Below are positions 1 to 10,308 of a DNA stretch of 21,773 bases, piece by piece. Numbering within the stretch: the stretch's first letter is position 1; the number at the start of each line of letters is the position of its first letter. A program made the translations under genes and the position numbers. Below the pieces are notes generated by a model. The model did no database searches and was not told the DNA's origin. It was given only the letters and a program-made list of their open reading frames with translations. This DNA is from an uncultured bacterium (GTDB taxonomy: Bacteria > Patescibacteria > JAEDAM01 > Absconditabacterales > Absconditicoccaceae): positions 1 through 21,773 of the forward strand of contig CALFEN010000156.1 in NCBI GenBank assembly GCA_937950065.1, given 5' to 3'.

Positions 1-473
1 TCTCTTATAGTGAGATTTTTATTACCTACAGTTCCATCGGCATATATATTTTTGGTGGAGAAAGATATATGAAACAATCTTATAATCATGAGAATGACAA
101 TCTGATTCAAGATATTAGCATCTAATGACCTATCTCCCCCGTTATCTTTTTCTGTAGTATATACAAGGCACAATTGTTCTATTTCTCTCGGCAAATCTAT
201 TTCAATCTGTCAATTGCTTTTTTTCTTAGTGTTTTGAAATTTTTTAAATATATCTACAACTTTAGGCGGATCAATATTCAAAAGATTTCCCTCATTTATA
301 ATTATTCAATCATCAGCATTTTCTGCTATAGAATAACCTCTGTCTATAGTCTGAACCAACAACTCTGCAAAATCCTTATCTGGCATAGCTGCTAATATAT
401 TAAAAAATCTAATTCAAGGGAAATGTACTTTTTCATCGTAAGTTGTCCCCATGTCCTCTCCTTGTCTATTCAT
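1..473 (-). CDS. Unrecognised protein, 3' end outside window
   Basis: Read with TGA as Gly, an open frame runs from ATG at 473 to the left edge of the window, about 157 codons with no TAA or TAG. The protein begins MNRQGEDMGTTYDEKVHFPG. It is mixed charged and hydrophobic, with no signal peptide and no motif I recognise. In-frame TGA codons interrupt it under the standard code. A promoter with TTGACT and TATATA hexamers lies about 30 nt upstream, so it is probably transcribed alone, downstream of the terminator that ends the SLH-protein gene. No Shine-Dalgarno sequence precedes the start. The function is unknown; the frame itself is well supported. Confidence 0.7.
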
Positions 474-504
474 TTAATTATATATCTAAATAAAATATAT
501 TATA

Positions 505-532
505 TATATAATCTTTTTTTATTAAAAGTCAA
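505..532 (-). promoter_or_regulatory. Promoter for the gene at 1-473
   Basis: On the minus strand, TTGACT (527-532) is followed by a 16-nt spacer and TATATA (505-510). The -10 ends 31 nt before the ATG at 473. Confidence 0.55.
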
Positions 533-582
533 CATATTTTATTTAACAAGTCTATTTATTAAATAACAAAAAATACTCAAAT

Positions 583-611
583 AAAAAAACCTTCTTTTAT
601 AGAAGGTTTTT
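583..611 (-). terminator. Intrinsic terminator of the SLH surface-protein gene
   Basis: The arms CCTTCT (590-595) and AGAAGG (601-606) enclose a 5-nt loop. They are flanked by A-runs and T-runs on both sides, so the hairpin could work in either direction. It lies 24 nt beyond the stop codon of the minus-strand gene ending at 635, which is the obvious client. Confidence 0.8.
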
Positions 612-634
612 ATTAATATTTTTATTTGCAAATA

Positions 635-3376
635 TTAAAGTCAAAGTGATTTACTATAATTATATATCATCAAAGCGATTTCTCATCTTGTAGCTGCTCA
701 TTCCATTGCAATTAATTGTTCATTTGTTAATCAAAGCTCCATAGCTTTCAAATAATAATTCAAATACCATGGACTTACATTTTCTTCCATAGTTCATATA
801 CTTGGTCTAAGTACTAGAGCTATAGCTTGTCATTTCAAGATATTTGAAGTTGGTTTAAATGAACCATCTGGATAACCTTTGAATATACCTAATTGGCAAG
901 ATTCTACTACATATGACTGTAAAGATGAATCCATATCACTCTCATCTGTAAAATTACATTTTTTGGAAGTATCAGGAACTTTTTTCAAAATAGCCTTTGC
1001 ATATTCTACATAGAATTTTGCTGCTTCCTGTCTTGTAATACTATCATTTGGTCTAAATGAAGATACATCAGAATATTTTGTGATACCAACACTATTTAAA
1101 TAAGCTACAGCTGCAGGCATATCAGCAGAAACTTCAGGTGTAGTTGTTTCTTGTGTATCTGAAGTAGAAACTGTAGTAGTTGATTTTGAACCTGTACTTG
1201 GTTTATCTACTATAGCAATCAATGCTTTTAGGTATTTTTTTGCTAAAGTTTTTGCAGCTTTATCTTTGTTGTCTCTGTATAATTGTAATGCTGCCAAAAA
1301 GCTGTTATAATTATATACTGCATCATCTAATTCTGTCTCTGTCAAATTTTTTGTTTTTAAGATGGCTACGATTTTATCATTTACCAACCCAACTGTTTTT
1401 TGAACATTAGAAGATTTAAATGGAGGGATTATTATATCTACTTTTTTACCACTGATAGTATAACTTTTTGTTGTTGATTGTTCTTTTACAGTATTTATCT
1501 GTTCTTCTACATTATTTTGTTCTTCTTGTGAAGTTTCTTCTTCAGTTGATGATGTATAACTTGTAGAAGGAGAGAACCATCCACCGCCTCATCATGATAT
1601 ACTTGCACTTGAGCTACTACTTGAAGTTGAAGTAGTAATAGTTAATCAATTTGTAAGGGTTGCTGTTCTATTGTCTGGATTCTTTACTGATATAGTATAA
1701 GTACCAACTGCTATACTTGGAACAGTCAATGTTATACTACTTGTATTGTTTACAGTATATGTTACACTATTTCATCAAACAGTAACTACAGCACTTGGAT
1801 GGAAGTTGGCTCATGCTATAGAAACACTTGCACCAGCTGTAGCTGAAGATGGAGAAACGCTACTTATAGTAGGATTAACACCATTTACATATACGGACAT
1901 GTGTGTGATAAGTAATCACATAGTCCAAGTATTTCAGCTTCTAGATATTACTGTACCTCATGGGACATATGATACGCCATCTTTTGTTCATGATGTTCAA
2001 GCTAATTCATATGTATCTGTTGATTGATTATAATACCATATTACAGGTTGACTATCAGATTGTATATTTACTGTAACAACTACTCATGTACTAAATACAA
2101 GTCATTGTTCAGCACTTCACATCTGGATAACAACTGCGTCAGTACCCAAATCTTGCATTTCACTTGTAGGAGCTATAACTCTAGGAGGTATAATTGTACC
2201 TGTATAAGCTGATCCATCAGATGTTGTAATAGTTGTGTTTGCGGCGATTTCAGCTGATATATAAACATCAGAATCTGTATCAGTTTCCAATGATACATCT
2301 ACTGGAACAGTATTTGTACCAGAAAGACTAATAGGTTTATCAGTTGTTACATTACTACTTGAAGAACTTGATATAACTACAGGAGCTTCAGCTGTATATT
2401 TAGCTGCACTGATATAGTTTGTTCAGTTTGATGTTGTAACTTTAATATTATATGTTCAAGCTACTACTCAAGCAGGGATTGTGGCTGTTATCTTTGTAGT
2501 ACTTACTACACTTACTGATGTAAGAGCAGTATTTGCACCATCATCAAGAACTACTGAAGTTACTCAAACAAAATTTGTTCAGTATACAGTTACTGTCTTT
2601 GCTACATCATTTGTTCAGATTGTAGGAACAACATTTGTAACTGTTGGAATAGCTGTAGGAGCTTGAGTAATAGTCAATGTACTTGAAGCATTAGCAGATG
2701 TTCAATTTGAATTTATAACTTTTACATTATATTCACCAGCTGGAGTTCATGTAGCTACTGTACATGTAACTTGAGTATCACTTACATAAGTAGCATCTAT
2801 ATTTATAGTAGAACTACTGTTTGTAAGTCTTACTTTATTTGCACCATTTACAAAATTTGTTCAGTTTACTGTCAATGTAGCTGCTGCATCATTTTGAGCA
2901 GATGTTGGTGAAAATGAAGTAACTGTTGGAACAGAATTTGTTGTTGTAATACTTACTACATTAGACAAATCTCATGGAAGACCTGCTGTATTTACTGCTT
3001 TGATAGCAAAGTAATAAGTTGTACCTGCAGTAAGATTTATTACAGTAAAAGTTTCTGCATTTCCAGCTTCTTTTGGGGTTAGACCATTCCCAACTGTAGT
3101 AGCTGAATCAAAATTTGAAGCATTTATTGACCCTGTTGACATCTTTATAACATATCTTGCTGCTGTTCATACATTTAATGAATTTCAGACAGCTGTCCAA
3201 CTAAGGTTTGCTTTTGTAGAGCTTGGGTTTCAAGCACTTACTGAAAAAGTTGTAATAGGATTTGGAGCCGTATCGCTAGGATTATATCATGTGATAGCAT
3301 ATACTTGTAATGCTACATTAGACATGAAACCGACCAACGACAATACACTCAATAGTTTTAACTTTGACTTTTGCAT
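635..3376 (-). CDS. Secreted multidomain surface protein (FN3, IPT/TIG, SLH-like)
   Basis: This 913-residue protein is read with TGA as Gly. It starts MQKSKLKLLSVLSLVG, a Sec signal peptide with probable cleavage after VYA near residue 28. A fibronectin type III-like domain follows at about 37-140, then two IPT/TIG-like domains at about 146-235 and 237-323 (PTVTSFSPTS and PTVTNVVPTI openings). Next come an uncharacterised beta-rich stretch, a third IPT/TIG-like domain at about 497-577, and a Ser/Gly-rich then Glu-rich linker. The end, from about 750 on, is SLH-like (SSFRPNDSITRQEAAKF; GIFKGYPDGSFKP). SLH domains normally bind cell-wall polymers, so this is likely a wall-attached structural or adhesive protein. 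It has its own promoter and terminator. Gly is written as TGA in most TIG-type GTNF motifs. The domain calls are by eye; precise boundaries are uncertain. Confidence 0.85.
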
Positions 3377-3423
3377 TTGTGATTTCCGTTATAATATAAA
3401 TAAAAAAACGATTGGTCTTTAGG

Positions 3424-3451
3424 ATTATAAATAAATTTATACTTTTTTCAA
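3424..3451 (-). promoter_or_regulatory. Promoter for the SLH surface protein
   Basis: On the minus strand, TTGAAA (3446-3451), a 16-nt spacer and a perfect TATAAT (3424-3429). The leader to the ATG at 3376 is about 40 nt. Confidence 0.7.
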
Positions 3452-3574
3452 GTTTTTTTTACACATTTTTTACATTATTTCCCAAAAAAAGTATTTATAA
3501 CCTTATACAAACCATTTTTAAAATATTGACAAAGTTTATTATAGATATTTTTTGTAAGAATGCAAATATTTTTA

Positions 3575-4501
3575 CTAAAAGTTGAGTTTTGCAAGTTCTT
3601 TTTTTGATTTAAAAAAGAAATATCAGATAACTCCAAAAGTAATAATAGGAGACACCCATTCAGGGATATGAATTGCAAATCATTTCAAAAGCATAATTAC
3701 TCCCAAGAATAATATGGAATACATCGCTCAATTTTTTAAGTATTTATATTTTTTTATCTTAGAAATATTTCTGATTGTCATCTCACGAACAACAAAAGCT
3801 CCAAGTCCGTTACCTATCAATATAAGAGGCACAGACAATGTAAAAGCGAAAGCTCACAATACTCCATCTATAGAAAAAGTAGCATCTATCACTTCAAGAT
3901 ATAAAATCTTACTAATATCAGACATATGATTGCTTCATGATGTAAGTTCTTTTTCATTTTGTTCTGCAAACTGTTTGAATCAGTGTGTAATAAAAAAAGC
4001 TGTAGAACCGACAACAGCAGCAAAGGCCATCATATTACTTATCTGCATAGCATACCATACTACCATACAAAGAATAACAGAAACCACAGCAAAAAACCAT
4101 GCTCATTGTTTCTGAAAAAATCTTTCTCATTTTAGTCAAAAATTCTTTGGTTCTATAAAAAGCCAATGGAAAAAAAGAAATATCAAAAAGATTCATCATC
4201 CCAGCATAAGCATCGGGGCAGATCATTCTATAATATCGTGTATAGTAGGGTTATTGCTAAATGTTGCAGTAAGAGATCCCATCAATCATAATTCTGGAGC
4301 GGTCAAATAAACTATGAGCCACGGCAATACTCATCTTACCACAAACACAGCAAAAAAAATTCACCAAACCAAAAACATTCTTCTATATTTAGGCTGCATA
4401 GTAGACAAAACCTCTGCATTTATAATTGCATTATCCACACTACTTATAGTTTCAAAAAGAGCTAGTCAAATAACTATCAATATCATAGAACTAATTTCCA
4501 T
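3575..4501 (-). CDS. DUF475/TerC-like integral membrane protein
   Basis: A 308-residue polytopic membrane protein, intact only with TGA as Gly. Near the N-terminus it has FETISSVDNAIINAEVL, and in the second half EVIDATFSIDGVLGAFAF followed by LILIGNGLGAFVVREMT. The paired acidic S-x-D-N/D-G signatures inside membrane segments are typical of the DUF475 branch of the TerC superfamily (the tellurium-resistance/manganese-efflux-like fold). The likely site of action is the cytoplasmic membrane, with metal-ion transport plausible but not shown here. Length fits the family. A candidate -10 (TATATT) lies upstream, but its -35 is weak. The gene stands between the SLH protein and the anchored-protein cluster, with no obvious functional link to either. 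Confidence 0.75.
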
Positions 4502-4705
4502 ATATTTTAATTTAAAAAATAAATACCTATATAATATAATTATTTTGATTTTTTTTTAAAGTCTTTTTTATTGATTTAGATTAAAATAAAAAAAACATAT
4601 TACTTAAAGATTTATTTTTCAGCAGAAATTCAAAACATATTATATAAAATAAAATTTAACTATTTTTATAAAATCTTTTAAATTATCTAGATAGAAATTT
4701 ATATA

Positions 4706-5305
4706 TTAAGGCAAAACTATTACCTGAAACTGCCTGCTATGAGTACCTACCCCATCATTCATATAAGCAGTTCATCAACTTGTTTTTCGCTTTACTTTAA
4801 ATGTATGGCTTCACGCTGTTACACTTGCCAATCGTGATATACTTACAGTTTTTCAAGATGTTCATACTGATTGATTTACATGCACATTGCCCAAAGTACT
4901 AGAAACTACATTAGTGCCGTCTATATTAAATATAAAGGCATTTCGTTGAGTGGATGAACCATTTCGAGTAGATCAATCCATCAACAAAAGTACATGCCCC
5001 GACGGAGTGGTCATAGTAATACTCATATCTGTATCTGCCCAACTTGTAGCTGTAGTTGATAATGTCGCATTTGAAGTATACTGCTGGGATAACGTAATAT
5101 TATTAGATTTATCAACCATAGTATTCCATTTAGCTGCAGTTATTACTTCGCTAGGATTTGTATATATTTCACTTGGTTGCGTATCTGTAGTAGAATTTGA
5201 GACTTGCCGTGCTTTTATAAAAATCACTTGGGAAGTAATCATAATTATAATCACAACAGCACTAACTATCAATCAATCTTTTATATTCTTTGTAAATTCT
5301 TTCAT
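4706..5305 (-). CDS. N-anchored surface protein, paralog A
   Basis: A 199-residue protein read with TGA as Gly. Its N-terminus, MKEFTKNIKDG followed by LIVSAVVIIIMI, is a short basic leader, a Gly-Leu junction and one membrane helix, resembling a prepilin-like signal but without Glu at +5. Next come a polar linker (KARQVSNSTT) and the segment EVITAAKWNTM, shared in degenerate form with the other three anchored proteins. The C-terminal half is beta-rich (NAFIFNIDGT; GSHTFKVKRKT). It is a tandem duplicate of the upstream gene at 5332-5931: equal length, with long stretches of matching sequence, especially in the C-terminal module. Only 26 nt separate the two, with no promoter seen, so they are probably co-transcribed. 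The function is unknown; an extracellular adhesin or minor pilin is plausible. Confidence 0.75.
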
Positions 5306-5331
5306 TATTGAATTGGTGAAGAGTAAAAACA

Positions 5332-5931
5332 TTAAGGCAAAACTATCACCTGAAACTGTCTGCTATGAGTTCAAGCCGATCAATTCATATAAGCAGTTGA
5401 TCAACTTGTCTTTCGTCTCACCTTAAATGTATGACTTCAGGCTGTTACGCTAGCAAATCGAGACATACTTACACATTTTCATGCTCATGCTTCAGTTTGA
5501 TTTATATGAGTATTTCCACAGGTACTAGAGACAACGTCACTGCCGTCTATATTAAATACAAAACCATTTCGCTGACTTGCTGAAGCGTTCCAAGTAGATC
5601 AGTTCATCAACAAAAGTACATGTCCAGTTGGAGTTGTCATAGTGATACTCATATCTGTATCTGTCCAACTCGTAGATGTAGTTGATAATACCGCATTTGA
5701 GGTATACTGCTGGGATAATGATGGAGAATTAACTTTACTAGCCAAAGTATTTCGTTTTATAGCAGTCAATGTTTCTCATGCTGTAGTATAAATATCTCCT
5801 GGAGATGGATCTATGGTAGGATTGGTAGTTTGCCGTGCTTTCAAAAAAAACATTTGGAAAATAACTACAACAATACTTGCTACTATTCATATTACCAATC
5901 CTGCTTTTATTTGATTTTTTGAATCTTTCAT
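5332..5931 (-). CDS. N-anchored surface protein, paralog B
   Basis: A 199-residue protein read with TGA as Gly, with the same organisation as paralog A. The leader MKDSKNQIKAG is followed by LVIGIVASIVVVIF, then KARQTTNP, then ETLTAIKRNTL. The beta-rich C-terminal module has SRFASVTAGSHTFKVRRKT and ends in the same FQVIVLP as A. The N-terminal third is closer to the protein at 11510-12016 than to A (KARQTTNP and AGETLTA are shared), while the C-terminal module matches A, which suggests module shuffling. Two Cys residues absent from A occur in the module (SSTCGN and GKCVSM). It has its own promoter and is the first gene of a two-gene unit. The molecular role is unknown. Confidence 0.75.
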
Positions 5932-5970
5932 CTTATTTTTTAATTATTGACAAAATAAACATCTTAAAAA

Positions 5971-5998
5971 AGTGTAAATATTTTTTATCTTTTTTCAA
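5971..5998 (-). promoter_or_regulatory. Promoter for paralogs B and A
   Basis: On the minus strand, TTGAAA (5993-5998), a 16-nt spacer and TACACT (5971-5976). The ATG at 5931 is about 40 nt downstream. Confidence 0.5.
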
Positions 5999-6030
5999 GA
6001 ATTTTTTTGTCTTTTTTTCAAAAGTTACTC

Positions 6031-6609
6031 CTACTTCTTCATACAAAAAATTAATGCAACATTTTTTCCACGGGTCTCTGTTCCTCATCTGTAAGGCATA
6101 TCATCAGAATCTTCTCTAAACCACGGAGAACCATATCACATTCATGCCCGATTATTGGCAGCTCTTCAGGATTTTGTTCCAGCAGCTACTCAAGCAAAAT
6201 TCCGTTGATAGATTAGCGGATGATTATGAGATTTAAATTGATCAGCCTGATAACTACCAACGGTTCTACTAGTTCATTCAGGATCTTGATTCCCGTCACT
6301 TCTTGTGGTTGTCCCTCCATTAAAACTATTTAATCACCTAAGAAACACTCATCTAAGATCTGGTGTAGAATCTGTTCCATCAGCAGGTTTTCGTCAAGCA
6401 GGACATGTAGTAGCATATACAGCCAAAACCGCACTACTTGGAATAAGATTATTCCATTTTTCAGCAGTCAATACATCTCAAGATTGAGCTGTCAATCAGG
6501 TGGAATCTGGACTCCATGCTTTAGCAAAAAAATAAAAGATTAACATAATAGTACCAAAGATCGTTCACACGAACACCGTCTTTAATCATAGAAAAATTAT
6601 AGGTTTCAT
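6031..6609 (-). CDS. N-anchored protein with phage tail-fibre/collar-type C-terminus
   Basis: A 192-residue protein read with TGA as Gly. After MKPIIFLG comes a hydrophobic helix (LKTVFVGTIFGTIMLIFYFF), then a linker with SGDVLTAEKWNNLI, the motif shared with the neighbouring anchored proteins. The C-terminal part reads CPAGRKPADGTDSTPDLRGVF, then LRG, GSYQADQFKSHNHP, and ends ETRGKNVALIFCMKK. That pattern (DLRG-F-RG, GS-Q-D--KSH-H, ET-RNVAL-FCIK) is the receptor-binding tip type seen in phage tail-collar and tail-fibre proteins. Here it is fused to a membrane or pilin-like anchor, with no phage structural genes nearby. A host-surface adhesin is a reasonable inference. The start is the only ATG preceding the hydrophobic stretch. 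No convincing promoter was found. Confidence 0.75.
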
Positions 6610-6870
6610 TTTATATTTTATTAATTAATAAAAGCGTCTATTTGAAGTACTAGCCAACAAGTAATTAATTAAATAATGTATTAACAGACAATTTTTTGAG
6701 GGACAACTACAATTGTCATAAAATAAAATTTATCCTAATTATATCCTCTCATTTTTCTTTTTCAAGTTTTTGTTAAACATTTTTGGATAAGAAAAAATAC
6801 ATAATTTCCATTTGAAATTTATATTGATTTGGATACAATATAAATTGATTTGAAATCTTAAAGAAAATAG
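6610..6870. other. Divergent intergenic region, surface protein / recJ
   Basis: Non-coding and AT-rich. It holds the recJ promoter on the right. It also has two TTAATTAA-type palindromes (near 6629 and 6664) and an inverted repeat, GACAATT (6687-6693) / AATTGTC (6711-6717), with a 17-nt loop. A regulatory role for the repeats is possible but unproven. Confidence 0.4.
6812..6839 (+). promoter_or_regulatory. recJ promoter
   Basis: TTGAAA (6812-6817), a 16-nt spacer and TACAAT (6834-6839). The ATG is 31 nt downstream. Confidence 0.65.
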
Positions 6871-8526
6871 ATGTATAGATTATTATATGAAAATCCTGAC
6901 GAGGATTTTTTTACAAGACTTCTGAAAATAAGGAATATAAATGATGATATTTTGGATTTTCTAAACCCAAGTTTGGCAAAATATCGGATAGATCCATTTT
7001 TTCTTGATGATATGGAAAAATCCATTACCAGAGTAATGAAAGCTATCAAAGATCAAGAAAAAATAATGATTTTTTGAGATTATGATGTGGACGGGATTAC
7101 TTCAAGTTTTGTGCTTTTTTCCTTTTTCAATAAATTTTTGAAATATAAAAACATATCTATCAGACTTCCAAGTAGATTTGAAGAATGATACGGGATTAGG
7201 ACCTCACATATCGATGAGATAAAATGACTATGAGTAAATCTTATAATTACAGTAGACAACTGAATAACTGCAGTAAACGAAGTAAATCACGCCAACAATC
7301 TTGGATTGGATATGATAATCACTGATCATCACAAAGCACTTGACCAAATACCACAGGCTCACAGTATAATCAATCCTCATGTTTCAAGCAGATATTGATT
7401 TAAATGACTGGCTGGGGTTGGTGTAGTTTTTAAGTTTATTACTGCCATAGCAAACAGATTCGGCTTTGATGATAAAATCAAGCAAAATATAATAAATTTT
7501 TATTTACCGGTCGTAGCTATAGGCACAGTAGCCGACTGCGTACCCCTGATCAATGAAAATAGAGCTTTTGTAAAAAAATGACTAGATTTGTTAAATACAA
7601 AAAAATGACTGCCAAAATCCATAGAAAACTTAATAAACTATGTAAATATAAAAAATAAAATAGATACTTTCCATATAGGATTTATGATAGCTCCTAGACT
7701 CAATGCAAGCTGAAGACTTATAAGTCCATACAAAAGCTTAAATTGTCTGCTTTCTGACGATCCTGATAAACAGAAAAATATTTTTGAAGAAATAGAGCAA
7801 TTGAATACCGAAAGAAGAAGACTTCAAGAAGAAGCTTTCAAAGAGGCTGAAAAAAATCTTGATCAAGAAAAAAACATAATAATAGTAGTTTCTGAAGATC
7901 TTTGAGAAGGGATTATCTGACTTGTAGCTGGCAAACTCACAGAGAAATACAACAAACCAAGTGTAGTAATTTCCATAAATAACGAAAAATGAACAGCCAC
8001 TGCAAGTCTGAGATGACCGGATTATTTTGACGTAGTAGATTTATTGAACCAGGCTTGAGAATATATGCTTAACTACGGCTGACACAAACAGGCAGGTTGA
8101 ATGACAGTAAAAATAGATGACCTAAATAAAGTTATAAAAATATTTGAAGACTATGCACAGTCTGTGATAGTAAAAGAAAAAACAAAAAAGATACTTTACG
8201 TGGATACCAAAATTTATGACTGGGAACTCAACGATTCCCAGCTAAACAATATACAAAAACTCGCACCGTTTGGGGAAGGGAATCAAGAACCTATTTTTTT
8301 AATAGAACAAATAGAAGTAAACGGTGTAGAAAAAGTAGGCAAAAACTGAAACTGACATCTAAAAATTCACGCCCAAAAAAATAATAATAAATTCCCTATA
8401 CTTTTTTGGAGCAAATGAAATGAAGTAGAATGATTTGAAAAAAACAGCAGGAAAGATATTATATGAAAAATTAAGAAAGATGATTATAATTGATGATTTT
8501 TTATAGACGGGGTAAAAATGATTTAA
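6871..8526 (+). CDS. recJ: Single-stranded-DNA 5'-3' exonuclease RecJ
   Basis: A 551-residue DHH/DHHA1 phosphoesterase; under the standard code it is cut by many TGA codons, at conserved glycines. Visible motifs: GDYDVDG at 69-75, EGYGIR near 110, TVDNG at 127-131, TDHH at 151-154, KGLAGVGVVFK near 180, GTVADCVPL at 218-226, PRLNASGR in the middle and GGHKQAGG at 403-410 (DHHA1). All the metal-binding Asp/His positions expected for RecJ are present, so it should be active. RecJ degrades 5' ends of single-stranded DNA in recombinational and mismatch repair. The length is close to the usual 550-580 residues. The start at 6871 is 31 nt after a good promoter. No clear terminator follows. Confidence 0.95.
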
Positions 8527-8639
8527 TCGCAAAATTTTCTTTTTAAAATAAATAACGTCGCTTTAGCCCTAATTGCAATAGAATATTAATTTGTGTATTT
8601 TAAAACTATAGACAGTGATATAAAACTATATATATTCTA

Positions 8640-8668
8640 TTGAATATTCTATAAAAATTATGTATAAG
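8640..8668 (+). promoter_or_regulatory. Candidate promoter for the gene at 8710
   Basis: TTGAAT (8640-8645), a 17-nt spacer and TATAAG (8663-8668). It is one of only two candidates in the window whose spacer is not 16 nt. Confidence 0.4.
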
Positions 8669-8709
8669 AATTAAAAAATATATTACTTTATTTTTTCCTT
8701 TTGTAAAAA

Positions 8710-9597
8710 ATGTCTCCAAATAAACCTCCAGTTTCTGCTGACAATAAAGTGGAAGCAGCATCTAGTCAGTGCAGGAAAAACGATGAAACTGCCATACGTG
8801 TTATACAAGAATTATTAATACAAGATAAAGTCAAAACTGCTTTTAGAAACTTTATAAATGAATTATTAGAATTCTACAAGCAATGAAATTATGAAGATAT
8901 AGAAAATTATGCTGCCCATATAATAACTCTTATTATGACTTGAAGTCCAAAGGCTGAATCTTTATTTTTACAAAATGAATTGGAGAATAGAATACTCCTA
9001 AAAACAATGAATATGCTGGAGAGACTAGCCAATACTTTATGGATAACTGTATGAATGTTGTATAATATAGGGGATATGAATAAAGACGATATATCTTCAT
9101 TAATAAAGGAATATCCCAAAAGAAAATTTCTATATTGAATTTTGCGACGCAATGGTGAGGCTTTGTGACTCACAAATATGACAAACGATGAAATAGCCGC
9201 TTATGCTATTGCTCTGGAAATGATAGATTATAATAATCAAAATATTACTGGAGATAAATTAGAATCTGCTTTATGACATACTTCAGATGTCTTCAGATTT
9301 GTGTCAAAATATTTCAAATTTGATGATGCGCCTCTAGATGAGGTTGTAGAATTTTTATTAAAACATAATCATATATGATTATATATGTATACATTTTGTT
9401 GCCCTAATATACCTCTTATGGAAAGATTTCAAAGGTTACCCAAGGAAGAAAAAGAAAAAATAGCTGCAAAGATTGCGAGTAAATATTTATCAGAAAAAAA
9501 GGAATATTCAAGATTGTCAGACAATGAGTTATTGTTATCGGATCATCCGATTATTGAACGAGTTAAACAGTTTCTCGGACTAAAATTATTTAAATAG
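8710..9597 (+). CDS. Unrecognised, mostly helical cytoplasmic protein
   Basis: A 295-residue frame read with TGA as Gly, beginning MSPNKPPVSADNKVEAASSQ and ending in a Lys-rich tail. There is no signal peptide or membrane segment. Long amphipathic helices are suggested throughout (for example AIRVIQELLIQDKVKTAFRN and EEKEKIAAKIASKYLSEKKE). Small hydrophobic repeats such as DEVVEFLLKHNHIG recall alpha-solenoid or HEAT-like folding, but no family signature is visible. In-frame TGA codons are used for Gly at turns, and codon use matches the neighbouring genes, so it is a genuine native gene. It has its own candidate promoter and is not tightly linked to recJ. The function is unknown. Confidence 0.75.
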
Positions 9598-9710
9598 TAA
9601 TTTCTAGGGATAAATATATATAATTTTTTTATAAAGACACAAAAAACTACTTTTTATAGACTGAATAAAAATATTTCTTAAGAAATAAAAAACTTTTGTT
9701 TATTTTTGTA

Positions 9711-9738
9711 TTGAATTTCTAAAAAAGATATTTATACT
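9711..9738 (+). promoter_or_regulatory. Promoter for the membrane protein at 9790 (and perhaps rarA)
   Basis: TTGAAT (9711-9716), a 16-nt spacer and TATACT (9733-9738). The leader to the ATG at 9790 is about 45 nt. Confidence 0.5.
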
Positions 9739-9789
9739 TAATATAAATTTTATCTATTTAAACAAATTTATTTTTATTACTTGCACTTT

Positions 9790-10281
9790 ATGGATAATAT
9801 GTCAAATATTCTTAAAGAATTCATAAATTTAGAAAACAAATCAACTATAATTTCTTTAATTATAGGATTACTTATTTGATTTATCTATTATATTTTTTTT
9901 AAAGATTCAACTTTAACCGTTTTTATTACTTTATTATGTTTCTTAATTAGTAAATTAATATCAATTTTTATAAAAGAAAGTAAATCAAAAAAAGAATTTA
10001 CTTGAAACGGGAAAATTATAAAAAAACTATCTAACAAAGAAAAAGAATTTATAGAAAAAATTTATAAGTATTGAGATAAAGGAATGAGAGAATCTGAAAT
10101 AACTGACATTGACGTGTATGAATTATTACTAGCGAAATGAATAATTTTTGAAGAAGAAAGAAACGACCGGCATGAGTGACTAGATCCAGAATTATTTGAT
10201 ACTTGTAATTATAAAGCAATTTGTGTTGACGAATGATTTTATAATGATTATGTGTTATTTAAAAATAAGTATAAAAAATAG
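9790..10281 (+). CDS. Small two-helix membrane protein with cytoplasmic C-terminal domain
   Basis: A 163-residue protein read with TGA as Gly. Two hydrophobic segments lie near the N-terminus (STIISLIIGLLIGFIYYIFF and LTVFITLLCFLISKLISIFI). A charged soluble domain follows, with KKLSNKEKEFIEKIYKYG and a short segment YELLLAKGIIFEEE. This arrangement, two membrane helices then a small domain with a winged-helix-like LS-x-E-K-E opening, loosely resembles SieB-type superinfection-exclusion proteins, but the match is weak and I would not name it. rarA starts 27 nt downstream with no promoter visible between, so the two are probably co-transcribed. Confidence 0.65.
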
Positions 10282-10308
10282 AAAAATTTAGTAAATCATA
10301 ATATAACA

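Noticed and set aside
1746..2666. Plus-strand open frames opposite the SLH protein gene
   Set aside because: They are shadows of the minus-strand frame, which has a signal peptide, domains, promoter and terminator. The plus frames are low-complexity with no start context.
4706..5931. Insertion sequence or CRISPR explanation for the repeated sequence
   Set aside because: The repetition follows two tandem homologous coding frames. No transposase, terminal inverted repeats or regular repeat-spacer pattern exists anywhere in the window.
6871..8526. recJ as a pseudogene broken by many stop codons
   Set aside because: All the interruptions are TGA, placed at conserved glycines. No TAA or TAG occurs, so this is recoding and not decay.
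9790..10281. Naming this gene sieB (superinfection exclusion)
   Set aside because: The topology is similar, but no diagnostic residues could be identified by eye and there is no prophage context.
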